Below, piece by piece: positions 25,204 through 33,453 of a DNA stretch of 64,000 nt. Position numbers and translations under genes: made by a program. Source of the stretch: Nocardioides marmoriginsengisoli (GTDB taxonomy: Bacteria; Actinomycetota; Actinomycetes; Propionibacteriales; Nocardioidaceae). The notes beneath the pieces are model-generated. The model was not told the origin of the DNA, did no database searches, and saw only the letters and a list, made by a program, of their open reading frames with translations. Numbering within the stretch: position 1 is the first letter of the stretch; the number at the start of each line of letters is the position of its first letter. The DNA lies in assembly GCF_003725695.1 (NCBI RefSeq), contig NZ_RJSE01000003.1:568026-632025 (forward strand), in the 5' to 3' direction.

Positions 25204-26679
25204 TCACTCGCGCGGGAAGGCGAGCTCCACCGCGGTCCCGGCTCCGTCAGCGCGCGGACCGATCCGCAGGGTGCCGCCGAGCTCGGCGACCAGCGAGCGC
25301 ATGATCGACAACCCGAGGCTGGTCGACGTCTCCGGGTCGAAGCCGTCCGGCAACCCGACCCCGTCGTCGACCACCCGGATCAGCAGCTCCGGCTCGGCCC
25401 CGGCCGGGCTCACCGAGGCCTGCACCTGCACCGTCCCGGAGCGTCCGTCCGGGAACCCGTGCTCCATCGCGTTCTGGAGGACCTCGGTCAGCACCATCGC
25501 CACCGAGGTCGCCGCTTCCGAGCTCAGCGTCCCGAACGAGCCGTCCCGGCGCAGCCGCACCGAACCCGCGTGCGCGCCGACCTCGCTGACCAGCCCGATC
25601 AGCTGGTCGGCGACGGTGTCGAACTCGACCGCTTCCTCGAAGCTCTGACTCAGCGTCTCGTGGACCACCGCGATCGCCCCGACCCGGCGTACGGCCTCCT
25701 CGAGGGCTTCCCGGCCGCGGACCGACTCGATCCGCCGCGCCTGCAGCCGGAGCAGCGCCGCCACGGTCTGCAGGTTGTTCTTCACCCGGTGGTGGATCTC
25801 CCGGATGGTGGCGTCCTTGGTGACCAGCTCCCGGTCCCGGCGACGCAGGTCGGTGACGTCGCGCAGCAGGATCAGCCCACCGGTGTGCACCCCGGTCGGG
25901 CGGAGCGGGATCGCTCGCAGGATCACGGTGGCCGCGCGGTTGCCGATCTCGGAGTCCCGCGGCATCCGCGCGCCGAGCACCGCGCTGATGGTCTCCTCGT
26001 CCGGCCGCTGGGCGGCGGGGACCAGCGAGCGGGTGAGCTCGGCCAGGTCCTGGTCGGCGAGGTCGCCGGTCAGGCCCAGCTTGCGGTAGACCGAGAGCGC
26101 GTTCGGGCTCGCGTAGGCGACGGTGCCGGCGGCGTCGACCTTGATGAAGCCGTCGCCCACCCGCGGCGAGTCGGCGTGGTCGGAGCGCTGGCCCGGGTAC
26201 GGGAACGCCCCGCGCGCGATCATCTGGGTCAGCTCGCTCGCAGTCTGAAGGTAGGAGAGCTCCAGCCGGCTGGGCGTCCGGACGCCGTGCAGGTTGGTGT
26301 TCCGGGCGACCACCGCGATCACCCGCTCGTCGCGCCGTACGGGGATCGCCTCGACCCGGACCGGGACGTTGTCACGCCACTCCGGATCTCCCTCGCGGGC
26401 GATCCGGCCCTCGGCCAGCGCGGCGTCGAGCAGCGGGCGCTTGCCGGTCGGCAGGAAGGTACCGACGATGTCGTCGACCAGGGCGGTCGGACCCGTCGTC
26501 GGACGCATCTGCCCCGCCGCCCAGTAGCCGCTCCCCGTGCGGTCCGGCAGCCACAGCACCAGGTCGGCGAAGGAGAGGTCCGCGACGATCTGCCAGTCCG
26601 CCTGGAGCAGCGCCAGCCAGGCGATGTCCTCGTCGCCGAGGTCGGTGTACGAGCGGGCGAGCTCGGGAAGGGACGGCAC
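25204..26679 (-). CDS. pdtaS: Sensor histidine kinase PdtaS
   Basis: A 491-residue soluble kinase: GAF-like domain (about 1-160), PAS domain (about 175-285), HisKA_2 phosphoacceptor region with IHHRVKNNLQ (His about 295) and a HATPase domain (375-485, NAMEHGFPDG, DDGVGLP). In mycobacteria PdtaS senses copper/NO and phosphorylates PdtaR, an ANTAR antiterminator; no pdtaR is in this window. GTG 26679 is supported by TAGGCT six bases upstream. It converges on whiB1. Confidence 0.92.
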   Translation of the reverse strand: MPSLPELARSYTDLGDEDIAWLALLQADWQIVADLSFADLVLWLPDRTGSGYWAAGQMRPTTGPTALVDDIVGTFLPTGKRPLLDAALAEGRIAREGDPEWRDNVPVRVEAIPVRRDERVIAVVARNTNLHGVRTPSRLELSYLQTASELTQMIARGAFPYPGQRSDHADSPRVGDGFIKVDAAGTVAYASPNALSVYRKLGLTGDLADQDLAELTRSLVPAAQRPDEETISAVLGARMPRDSEIGNRAATVILRAIPLRPTGVHTGGLILLRDVTDLRRRDRELVTKDATIREIHHRVKNNLQTVAALLRLQARRIESVRGREALEEAVRRVGAIAVVHETLSQSFEEAVEFDTVADQLIGLVSEVGAHAGSVRLRRDGSFGTLSSEAATSVAMVLTEVLQNAMEHGFPDGRSGTVQVQASVSPAGAEPELLIRVVDDGVGLPDGFDPETSTSLGLSIMRSLVAELGGTLRIGPRADGAGTAVELAFPRE

Positions 26680-26685
26680 GCGTGG

Positions 26686-26691
26686 AGCCTA
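26686..26691 (-). promoter_or_regulatory. -10 hexamer TAGGCT, leaderless promoter for pdtaS
   Basis: Minus-strand TAGGCT is followed by six bases and GTG 26679. It fixes the pdtaS start and predicts a leaderless transcript. Confidence 0.5.
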
Positions 26692-26751
26692 TCGAGCGCG
26701 AGTGGAGCCGCAAGGAGCGTCCTCTGAGACTCTGTCGTTCCGGATGCAAGA

Positions 26752-27612
26752 ATGCTGCGCATGGCCTCGGGATTTTGGGAACAGGTAGTCGCTGACGGGC
26801 TGAGAGTTCCCCCCGACCGGTCGCTGGTGGAGATGACCGAGGACCTGACCCGGATGCTCGGCGACCCCGACCCCGAGGTCCGCGACGGGATCGCGTTCCC
26901 GACGATGGCGACCTGGATCGACGAGGGCGTCTACGACGAGCTCCTGGTCGGCCTCGGCGACGGGATGTGCCACGGCCTGGACATCGGGATCGGCCTGGCC
27001 GCCGACGACAGCGTCTTCCGGCGCAGCTTCTCCGCTCTGATCCTCACCGAGTGCATCGACCGCACGACCACGGCCGGGCTGGCCGGACCCGAGGTGGTGC
27101 TGCGCTGGGGCGACCGGGTGATGGGCTGGCTGGCTCGCGAGCAGGACCTCCGCGGCTTCGTCCCCGGCAAGGGCTGGGCGCACGCGCTGGCGCACGGTGC
27201 CGACGCCCTCGGCGCGCTCGCCCGGTCGCCGTACCTGGGCAGGCTGGAGCTGACGGTCATCCTCGACGTCATCGCCGACCGGCTGCTCACCCCGACCGAC
27301 GAGTTCCTGGTCTGCGGCGAGGACGACCGGTTCGCCTACGCCACGATGCACCTGCTGCGCCGCAACGTCCTGGGCCTGGAGGTCCTCGAGCCCTGGATCG
27401 CCCGCCTCGCCGCCGGCGCCACCGGTCGCGGCGACGCCGACAACAACCCGTTCCGCGTCGCCGGGAACGTCCAGTCCTACCTGCGCAGCCTGCACCTGCA
27501 GCTCGCCCTCGGCTCCGAGCACCCGGAGCTGCGCACCGACCTGCTGCTCACCCTGATGGGCCACCTCCGGACCACGAACCCGGCGTACTTCCCGCCACCG
27601 CGCGCGCACTGA
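26752..27612 (+). CDS. DUF2785 family protein
   Basis: A 286-residue helical protein. Features that point to DUF2785 are DPEVRDGIAFPTMATWIDEG, FRRSFSALILTECIDR, DLRGFVPGKGWAHALAHGADAL and NPFRVAGNVQSYLR. HEAT-like repeats are likely and no catalytic motif is known. ATG 26761 (MASGFWEQV) is an equally possible start; neither has a strong ribosome site. Divergent from pdtaS. Confidence 0.8.
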   Translation: MLRMASGFWEQVVADGLRVPPDRSLVEMTEDLTRMLGDPDPEVRDGIAFPTMATWIDEGVYDELLVGLGDGMCHGLDIGIGLAADDSVFRRSFSALILTECIDRTTTAGLAGPEVVLRWGDRVMGWLAREQDLRGFVPGKGWAHALAHGADALGALARSPYLGRLELTVILDVIADRLLTPTDEFLVCGEDDRFAYATMHLLRRNVLGLEVLEPWIARLAAGATGRGDADNNPFRVAGNVQSYLRSLHLQLALGSEHPELRTDLLLTLMGHLRTTNPAYFPPPRAH

Positions 27613-27652
27613 CGCGCGCGCCTCGTTGCTGCACTCCGCGGCGCTCCTCGCG

Positions 27653-27658
27653 TAGCCT
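27653..27658 (+). promoter_or_regulatory. -10 hexamer TAGCCT, leaderless promoter
   Basis: TAGCCT is followed by seven bases and ATG 27666 of the TPP enzyme gene. Confidence 0.5.
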
Positions 27659-27665
27659 CACCGGC

Positions 27666-29351
27666 ATGACGCAGGCACCCGAGCAGACCCGGCCCGAGGA
27701 CTCCCAGCCCATCGAGGCCCACGCCGGCCAGCACGCCGTCGCGGTCGCCCGCGCGCACGGGGTCGAGGCGATGTACACCCTGTCCGGGGCGCATGTCTTC
27801 CCGATGTACGACGGCGCCGTCACCGCGGAGCCGCCGATGCGGATCCTGGACGTCCGGCACGAGCAGACCGCCGCGTTCGCCGCCGAGGCCACCGGCAAGC
27901 TCACCCGGAAGCCCGGGCTGGCCGTGCTGACGGCAGGACCCGGAGTCACCAACGGCGTCAGCGCGATCGCGCAGGCCCAGTTCGCCGGCTCGCCGCTGGT
28001 GGTCGTCGGGGGCCGGGCGCCCGCGAACCGCTGGGGGACGGGATCGCTCCAGGAGCTCGACCAGCCGCCGATCATCGCGCCGGTCGCAAAGCTGGCCAAG
28101 ACCCTGCACACCGCCGCCGACGTCGCCGACGGCATCCACGAGGCGTTCACCGCCGCCGGTGCCTCGCACCGCGGCCCGGTCTTCGTGGACGTGCCGATGG
28201 ACGAGTTCTTCAACTCGGCCTCCTCGGTGCGCCCGGTCGTCTCCGCCGCGACGCCGGTCGAGCCGGACTCCGACGCCCTGACCGCGATCGCCGGCCTCCT
28301 CGCCGCCGCGGCGCGCCCGGTGCTGATCCTCGGCACCGACGTCTGGGCGGACGGCGCCGACGTCGCTGCGCTGCGCCTGGTCGAGAACCTCGGCATCCCG
28401 GCAATCACCAACGGCATGGGCCGCGGCGTCGTCCCGGGCGGACACCCGCTGCTGGTCACCAAGGCCCGCGGGCAGGCGCTCGGCACCTGCGACCTGGCGA
28501 TCGTGGTCGGCACCCCGCTGGACTTCCGGCTGGGGTACGGGATCTTCGGCGGCAAGGACGGCGCCCCGGTCGCGAAGACGGTGCACCTGGCGGACTCCGC
28601 CGGCCAGGTCTCCGGGCACGCCGAGCTGGCCGGGTCGGCGTATGGCGACCTGACCCTGGTCCTGGACGGCCTGGCCGCCGCCTTCGACCGCCAGGCCCGT
28701 CCGGACTGGAGCGGCTGGGTCACCGCCCTGCAGGAGACCGTGGCCGCCGGGGTCGCCCGCGACGCCGACCTGCTCGGCGCCACCGCGGAGCACATCCACC
28801 CGGCCCGGATCTACGGCGAGCTGCTCCCCCGGCTGGCCGACGACGCCATCGTGATCGGCGACGGCGGCGACTTCGTCTCGTTCGCCGGCAAGTTCGTCGA
28901 GCCGAAGCGCCCCGGCGGCTGGCTCGACCCCGGCCCGTACGGCTGCCTCGGGGCAGGCATGGGCGGCGCGATCGCCGCCCGCCTGCACCGACCGTCCGCC
29001 CAGGTGGTGCTGCTGTACGGCGACGGCGCCGCCGGGATGTCGCTGATGGACGTCGACACCCTGGTCCGCCACGACCTGCCGGTCGTGATGATCTGCGGCA
29101 ACAACTCGGCCTGGGGCCTGGAGAAGGGCCCGATGCAGCTGCTCTACGGGTACGACGTCGCGGCCGACCTGGCCCCGGCGACCCGGTACGACGAGGTGGT
29201 GAAGGCGCTCGGTGGTGCCGGTGAGCTGGTCACCGACCCGAACCAGATCGGCCCGGCGATCGACCGCGCCTTCGCGGCGAACGTGCCGTACCTGGTCAAC
29301 GTGATCACCGACGTGAACGCGGCCTACCCGCGCGCGACCTTCGGGATCTGA
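27666..29351 (+). CDS. Thiamine pyrophosphate-dependent enzyme, acetolactate synthase large subunit-like
   Basis: A 561-residue TPP enzyme with the three-domain layout of acetolactate synthase: N-terminal pyrimidine-binding domain with the catalytic Glu in DVRHEQTAAFAAE (about residue 65), central domain, and C-terminal pyrophosphate domain with GDGAAGMSLMDVDTLVRH and CGNNSAWG. No regulatory small subunit gene follows, so it may act on another 2-keto acid or oxalyl-/acyl-CoA rather than in valine synthesis. ATG 27666 is fixed by the hexamer at 27653; the longer frame overlaps the DUF2785 gene. Confidence 0.88.
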   Translation: MTQAPEQTRPEDSQPIEAHAGQHAVAVARAHGVEAMYTLSGAHVFPMYDGAVTAEPPMRILDVRHEQTAAFAAEATGKLTRKPGLAVLTAGPGVTNGVSAIAQAQFAGSPLVVVGGRAPANRWGTGSLQELDQPPIIAPVAKLAKTLHTAADVADGIHEAFTAAGASHRGPVFVDVPMDEFFNSASSVRPVVSAATPVEPDSDALTAIAGLLAAAARPVLILGTDVWADGADVAALRLVENLGIPAITNGMGRGVVPGGHPLLVTKARGQALGTCDLAIVVGTPLDFRLGYGIFGGKDGAPVAKTVHLADSAGQVSGHAELAGSAYGDLTLVLDGLAAAFDRQARPDWSGWVTALQETVAAGVARDADLLGATAEHIHPARIYGELLPRLADDAIVIGDGGDFVSFAGKFVEPKRPGGWLDPGPYGCLGAGMGGAIAARLHRPSAQVVLLYGDGAAGMSLMDVDTLVRHDLPVVMICGNNSAWGLEKGPMQLLYGYDVAADLAPATRYDEVVKALGGAGELVTDPNQIGPAIDRAFAANVPYLVNVITDVNAAYPRATFGI

Positions 29352-29354
29352 GCG

Positions 29355-29735
29355 TCAGAGCCGGCCGAGGAACCGCTCTGCGTCGACGACCACCCGAGTG
29401 ATCTCACCGGAGCCGAGCAGCTTGCCCTCGGGCTCGCGGGCGTCGACCTCGAACCGGACCAGCCGGCCGTCGGCGTAGGCGACCGTGGCGGTCACGACGA
29501 CCGTCGCACCGACCTTCGAGGCGGCCAGGTGCTCCAGGGCGACCCGGGTGCCGACGGAGGTCTGCGGGGAGGTCAGGCCGAGCACGTCGCAGGTGACGGC
29601 CTCGCACCACGCCAGCAGGACCGGCGTACCGAGGACCGGCAGGGAGCCGGAGCCGACCGCGGCGGCGGTGTCGGCTTCGGAAACAACGAACTCCCGGGTC
29701 GAGGATCGACCCAGGAGTTCAGAGTGTTCAGCCAT
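29355..29735 (-). CDS. Hotdog-fold thioesterase (fluoroacetyl-CoA thioesterase-like)
   Basis: A 126-residue hotdog protein similar to FlK-type thioesterases: VLGTPVLLAWCEAVTCDVL helix, then GTRVALEHLAASKVGATVVVTATVAYADGRLVRFEVDA strands. In FlK relatives catalysis uses Thr-Glu-His. The equivalents here would be Thr37 of GTPV, Glu45 of WCEA and His69 of LEHLA. Acyl-CoA hydrolysis is the expected activity. It follows the bL37 gene by 16 bases on the same strand and probably shares its transcript. Confidence 0.82.
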   Translation of the reverse strand: MAEHSELLGRSSTREFVVSEADTAAAVGSGSLPVLGTPVLLAWCEAVTCDVLGLTSPQTSVGTRVALEHLAASKVGATVVVTATVAYADGRLVRFEVDAREPEGKLLGSGEITRVVVDAERFLGRL

Positions 29736-29751
29736 CGCGCTGAGACGAGTC

Positions 29752-29826
29752 TCAGGCGTTGGGGCGCTTGCCGTGGTTCGCGCCCTTCTTCTTGCGAGCG
29801 CGGCGCTTGCGTCCGGTCTTACCCAT
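29752..29826 (-). CDS. 50S ribosomal protein bL37 (24 residues)
   Basis: A 24-residue, extremely basic protein beginning MGKTGRKRRARKKKG and ending in ANHGKRPNA. The C-terminal signature and length match bL37, the tiny actinobacterial large-subunit protein found in mycobacterial ribosome structures. ATG 29826 is preceded by AAGGAGG at ideal spacing. Genes this short are easily missed in annotation. The leader carries a perfect inverted repeat, and TAGCGT (29869-29874, minus strand) is a plausible -10. Confidence 0.88.
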   Translation of the reverse strand: MGKTGRKRRARKKKGANHGKRPNA

Positions 29827-29843
29827 GTGGTCCTCCTTGGACT

Positions 29844-29859
29844 GTTCGGCCCGCCGAAC
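29844..29859 (-). promoter_or_regulatory. Inverted repeat in the bL37 leader
   Basis: GTTCGGC and GCCGAAC, two bases apart, form a perfect 7-pair stem in the presumed leader 18 bases before the bL37 ATG. It could be a protein-binding hairpin for autogenous control or an operator; the loop of two bases is tight for RNA. Confidence 0.4.
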
Positions 29860-29935
29860 TAGGAGAGCACGCTAGATCGTTGTGGGCGGCGTACATCTTC
29901 TCAGGTATCGCGCCGCGGCGCGAACCGGGTCCGGC

Positions 29936-30214
29936 TCAGGACCCTTCGATGCGGGCGTCGATGCTGATCTGGACCTCGCGGATCCGGAGCAGCACCTTGT
30001 CCCGCAGCTCGTTCGGAGCCTGCTCGGAGCAGGAGCGCTGCACCAGGGACTTCACGGTGCGCTCGAGGTCGTACTTCGCCAGGCAGGGACCGCACTCGTC
30101 GAGGTGCTGCTGGATGACCGCGCAGTCCGCCTGCGGCATCTCGTTGTCGATGAACGTGAAGATCTGGTGGATCACCTGGGAACAGTCGGTGTCGTGGCTC
30201 TGGTGCTCGCTCAT
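29936..30214 (-). CDS. rsrA: Zinc-binding redox-sensing anti-sigma factor RsrA
   Basis: A 92-residue ZAS-family anti-sigma factor. The motif H-x3-C-x2-C is seen as HLDECGPC (residues 37-44), with an upstream Cys at 31 and a further Cys near 62. Disulfide stress oxidises these cysteines, zinc leaves and SigR is released. The ATG overlaps the sigR stop by four bases (ATGA), giving coupled 1:1 synthesis. The residual acidic C-terminus ends at GS. Confidence 0.92.
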   Translation of the reverse strand: MSEHQSHDTDCSQVIHQIFTFIDNEMPQADCAVIQQHLDECGPCLAKYDLERTVKSLVQRSCSEQAPNELRDKVLLRIREVQISIDARIEGS

Positions 30215-30831
30215 GAGGTGGCTCCCCGCGATCCCGTCAGGTCGTTGTCGCGTACGTAGTCCGAGAGCATCTCACGCAGCTGCCGCCGGCCGCGGTGCAA
30301 TCGCGACATCACGGTGCCGATCGGGGTGTCCATGATCTCGGCGATCTCCTTGTACGGGAAGCCTTCGACGTCGGCCAGGTAGACCGCGAGCCGGAAGTCC
30401 TCCGGGAGCCGCTGGAGCGCGTCCTTCACGTCCGAGTCGGGCAGGTGCTCGAGCGCCTCCATCTCGGCGGACTTCAGTCCGGTGGAGGTGTGCGACTCGG
30501 CACGGGCGAGCTGCCAGTCCTCGACGTCCTCGGCCATCGACTGCTGCGGCTCGCGCTGCTTCTTGCGGTACGTGTTGATGAACGTGTTGGTGAGGATCCG
30601 GTACAGCCAGGCCTTCAGGTTGGTGCCGGGCTTGAACTGGTGGAACGCGGCGAACGCCTTCGCGAACGTCTCCTGTACCAGGTCCTCGGCGTCCTGCGGG
30701 TTCCGAGTCATCCGCATCGCCGCGGAGTAGAGCTGGTCGAGGAACGGAAGGGCGTCGGTCTCGAACCGGAGCTGGCGTTCTGCTTCGGTCTCCTCGGCCA
30801 GAGGATCGGTGGCTGCTGCTGAGTCGGTCAT
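30211..30831 (-). CDS. sigR: ECF sigma factor SigR (SigH), disulfide-stress response
   Basis: A 206-residue ECF sigma factor: region 2 (residues 28-95, [39 protein letters not shown]) and region 4 (140-195, [23 protein letters not shown]). It directs thiol-oxidative stress genes (thioredoxin, mycothiol). ATG 30831 gives the usual SigR N-terminus and has TAGTCT eight bases upstream. The frame stays open to ATG 30960, where a SigR-type promoter would start a transcript encoding 43 extra residues, as with the unstable long isoform of Streptomyces. Couples to rsrA. Confidence 0.93.
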   Translation of the reverse strand: MTDSAAATDPLAEETEAERQLRFETDALPFLDQLYSAAMRMTRNPQDAEDLVQETFAKAFAAFHQFKPGTNLKAWLYRILTNTFINTYRKKQREPQQSMAEDVEDWQLARAESHTSTGLKSAEMEALEHLPDSDVKDALQRLPEDFRLAVYLADVEGFPYKEIAEIMDTPIGTVMSRLHRGRRQLREMLSDYVRDNDLTGSRGATS

Positions 30832-30839
30832 CGTCCCCA

Positions 30840-30845
30840 AGACTA
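30840..30845 (-). promoter_or_regulatory. -10 hexamer TAGTCT, housekeeping promoter for short SigR
   Basis: Minus-strand TAGTCT is followed by eight bases and ATG 30831. It would provide a constitutive transcript able to make only the 206-residue form. Confidence 0.45.
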
Positions 30846-30967
30846 GCGAGGCGTCGGCGGAAACGGGATCCTGCGCACTGCTTCGGTGCGGTCGCTCCAA
30901 AGTGGCCAGCAACGTCGAACTCCCTTCCGGATCGGATCGGCGGCGAACGTCCGCCGTCATGGGAGTG

Positions 30968-30993
30968 AACAACTCCTCAGCCGGTGGGATTCC
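30968..30993 (-). promoter_or_regulatory. sigR: SigR-type promoter GGAAT-N18-GTT for the long isoform
   Basis: Minus strand: GGAAT at 30993-30989 and GTT at 30970-30968 with exactly 18 bases between, the SigR consensus. Transcription should start about 30960, where the in-frame ATG of the extended SigR lies. The element overlaps the last codons of the upstream hydrolase gene. Confidence 0.75.
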
Positions 30994-31624
30994 CGACGAT
31001 GTCGCGGACCAGCCACTCCAGGGTCGCCTCGGCCACGATCGCCAGCGCGTCGGCCTGGCTCAGCGGGGCCGACTTCGGCACCTTGAAGCTGTGGTCGGCG
31101 GTCGGCACCACCGCGAGCTCGACGTCGTCGGGGAACTCCTCGGGACGCCCGAACGGGTCGTGTCCGCCCTGGACGACCAGCGTCGGCACCCCGGCGCCGG
31201 CCAGCTCGGGCAACCGGGACTTCTCCGGCTTTCCGGGCGGGTGCAGCGGGAAGGAGAGCGCCAGCACGCCCGCCGCTCCGACCGAGGCGCCGATCCGGCA
31301 GGCCGACCGGGCGCCCGCGCTGCGCCCGCCGAGGACGAACGGGGTCCGGAACCGCAGCCCGCCCAGGACGGCCAGGTAGGCCTCGTCGATCAGGGCCGGC
31401 CGCGGTGCCAGCCTCTTGCCGAGCACCCGCCACGGCATCTCCACCAGGCTGACCGAGATGCCCTGGGCCGGGAGGTCCGCGGCGATCCGGGTCAGGTCGG
31501 CGGCGTCGATACCGCCACCCGCGCCGTGCGTCAGGACCAGGGACGCGACCGGCCGGCGTGCCCGGCGTACGACGACGCGGGCGGCGCCCTGCGGGGTCGG
31601 GACCAGCTTCTCCGCAGCGGTCAT
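30977..31624 (-). CDS. Alpha/beta hydrolase (dienelactone hydrolase/KANL3-Tex30 type)
   Basis: A 215-residue hydrolase. The oxyanion motif [11 protein letters not shown] is near residues 30-40, the nucleophile elbow [10 protein letters not shown] near 98-107 and the C-terminal acid/histidine in QGGHDPFG and ADHSFKVP. This short group includes the Tex30/KANL3-like proteins. ATG 31624 overlaps the SRAP gene stop (ATGA). The last codons contain the SigR promoter, so sigR is autoregulated from inside this gene. Confidence 0.85.
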   Translation of the reverse strand: MTAAEKLVPTPQGAARVVVRRARRPVASLVLTHGAGGGIDAADLTRIAADLPAQGISVSLVEMPWRVLGKRLAPRPALIDEAYLAVLGGLRFRTPFVLGGRSAGARSACRIGASVGAAGVLALSFPLHPPGKPEKSRLPELAGAGVPTLVVQGGHDPFGRPEEFPDDVELAVVPTADHSFKVPKSAPLSQADALAIVAEATLEWLVRDIVGNPTG

Positions 31625-32388
31625 GCCGAGGGCTCGATCGGCAACGGCTCGATCAGCTCGGGTCCGTTGTTGGCCACGTTCGAGACCAGGGTCGCGACCG
31701 GGAACGCCTCGAGCAGCCCGGGTGCCGCCGGCTCGAGCAGGTCGAGGAGCACGGCCGGGTCCCGCGGGGTCGGATCGAGCCAGGCGTCGTACGCCGAGCG
31801 CGGCAGCATCAGCGGCATCCGCTCGTGGATCCGGCCGAGGTCGTCGGTCGCCTCGGTGGTGATCACGGTGGCGGTCCACTTCCAGCGCGCCGGGTCGTCG
31901 GCCGCCTTGGTCGGGTCGCGCCAGAGCTCGTAGAGGCCGGCCATCGCCAGGATCGACCCGTCCCGCGGGCGGATGAAGAACGGCTGCTTGACCGGTTTGC
32001 CGGCCTTGGTGAGCTGGTCGGTGGAATACCACTCGTAGTACCCGTCGGCGGGCAGGATCGCGCGGCGCTTCTCGAACGCCCGGCGGTAGGCGGGCTTCTC
32101 GGCCACCGTCTCCATCCGGGCGTTGATCATCCGGTTGCCGATCTTCGGGTCCTTCGCCCAGGAGGGCACCAACCCCCAGGTCAGCGTCCGCAGCTGCCGC
32201 TCGGCCGGGAGCTCCGGGCCGTCCGGGGCGTCCTTGCGCGGCGGCCGCTCCAGCACCGCGTAGATCTCCTTGGTGGGCGCGACGTTGTAGTCGGCCGGCA
32301 ACCGGGGCAGGTCGGGCACCTCGGTGTGGATCTCGAACTCGTCGACGATGTCCTCGGGATCGACGCTCGAGGCGTAGCGGCCGCACAT
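31621..32388 (-). CDS. SRAP domain protein (YedK/HMCES), abasic-site shield
   Basis: A 255-residue SRAP protein. Cys2 (the residue that crosslinks to abasic DNA), Asn35 in YNVAPT, Glu in DGYYEW near 120 and His in GRIHERMP near 190 are all present. It protects abasic sites in single-stranded DNA by a thiazolidine crosslink. The start is fixed because Met removal must expose Cys2, and TAGCCT stands six bases before ATG 32388. Matches Rv3226c near aroA in mycobacteria. Confidence 0.93.
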   Translation of the reverse strand: MCGRYASSVDPEDIVDEFEIHTEVPDLPRLPADYNVAPTKEIYAVLERPPRKDAPDGPELPAERQLRTLTWGLVPSWAKDPKIGNRMINARMETVAEKPAYRRAFEKRRAILPADGYYEWYSTDQLTKAGKPVKQPFFIRPRDGSILAMAGLYELWRDPTKAADDPARWKWTATVITTEATDDLGRIHERMPLMLPRSAYDAWLDPTPRDPAVLLDLLEPAAPGLLEAFPVATLVSNVANNGPELIEPLPIEPSA

Positions 32389-32394
32389 GAGTCG

Positions 32395-32400
32395 AGGCTA
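32395..32400 (-). promoter_or_regulatory. -10 hexamer TAGCCT, leaderless promoter for the SRAP gene
   Basis: Minus-strand TAGCCT is followed by six bases and ATG 32388. Confidence 0.5.
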
Positions 32401-32496
32401 CCGAGCGCCCGAGCTTGCTCGAGGCCGAGTGGCTGAGAACTCGTTGACGAGCGAAGCGAGGATCATGGGGACAGGTTAGAGGTGCCCGGGGACCTT

Positions 32497-33246
32497 TTAG
32501 GTTCTGGCCAGCTCGTCCAGCAGCGTCGACGTGGCAGCCGCCCCAGCGGGCAACCCCTCGATCCAGATCCGCACCACCGAGTCCGGCGGCGTCACCTCAG
32601 CCAGGTAGTCGCGCAGCGTGCTGACCCGGTTGCCGAGGTTGTCGGTGCGCTCGGCGATCACCAGGAGCCGGCTCGGACTGGCCTCGCCGACGCTCTCCTC
32701 GCCCTCGAAGACGAGGCGCACCTGGCTGGCCACCTGCGCCATCACCAGGGCGCTGCCCAGGCGGACCTCGTGGTCGCCACCGGTCAGCAGCGGGACGTCG
32801 ACGACGACGAGCGCGTGCGTCGGGTCGCCGACGTGCCCGCGGGACTCGGCCCCGCGCTGGATCTCGGCGAGCCGGCCGCGGATGTGGGCGAGGGTGGCGA
32901 GGCCGGTCAGCGGGTTCTCGCAGGAGACCTCGTGCAGGTAGCCGAGGGTCTCGTCGCTCCAGGCGATCCCCAGCGACCGGGTGGACTCGAAGTCGGGCTC
33001 GCGCCCGACGACCAGGGCGAACGTCGTCCGGAGGCCGTGCAGCGCCTCGCTCAGGTCGACCCCGTCGCGGGCCAGGTCCCGGCCCACCACAGCACAGGCC
33101 GCGTGTGCCTCGGAGCCGGCGGACAGAGCTTCCCCAACTGCCTCGAAGCGTGCGGGCAATTTCTGCCGCAGGCGTTCGGACATCTCCTGGCTCTTGCCGC
33201 CGGCGGTGGCGGTGCTCCTTCTCGACATCGTCGCGAAGAGTCCCAT
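32497..33246 (-). CDS. Degenerate GGDEF-like domain protein
   Basis: A 249-residue cytoplasmic protein. The N-terminal 125 residues are helical. Residues from about 130 resemble the start of a diguanylate cyclase domain (CENPLTGLATLAHIRGRLAEI), then ALVVVDVPLL in place of the metal-binding strand. Where GGDEF should stand the sequence reads FEGEESVGE, so catalysis is unlikely. It may bind nucleotide or act as a protein partner. ATG 33246 is chosen because GGAGGA lies six bases upstream; the nearer upstream ATG touches that site. The family is inferred from pattern only. Confidence 0.65.
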   Translation of the reverse strand: MGLFATMSRRSTATAGGKSQEMSERLRQKLPARFEAVGEALSAGSEAHAACAVVGRDLARDGVDLSEALHGLRTTFALVVGREPDFESTRSLGIAWSDETLGYLHEVSCENPLTGLATLAHIRGRLAEIQRGAESRGHVGDPTHALVVVDVPLLTGGDHEVRLGSALVMAQVASQVRLVFEGEESVGEASPSRLLVIAERTDNLGNRVSTLRDYLAEVTPPDSVVRIWIEGLPAGAAATSTLLDELART

Positions 33247-33453
33247 CACCATTCCTCCGGGCTCACGTTTCCTAGATTGCTTTCGATCCTCCCCGACGAC
33301 CGAACGCACCGAGGAAACGGCGCTGGGGAGGTTTCATGACGCGGAACCGAGCATATTTCCCCGGACCCCGGAATACTGGGGAACACGTCGTTCGGCCGTG
33401 GCGCCGTGACAGGATGACGTCACTAATCCACCACTCGTCCGTTATTGAGACAT

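Noticed and set aside
32480-32498. Palindrome AGGTGCCCGGGGACCT followed by TTTT as a terminator
   Set aside because: It has no loop and its T-run is oriented for plus-strand transcription, where no gene ends; on the minus strand it lies beyond the stop without a T-run.
33414-33424. TGACGTCA octamer upstream of the sigma fusion gene as an operator
   Set aside because: An 8-base palindrome without flanking symmetry is expected by chance in a window this size.
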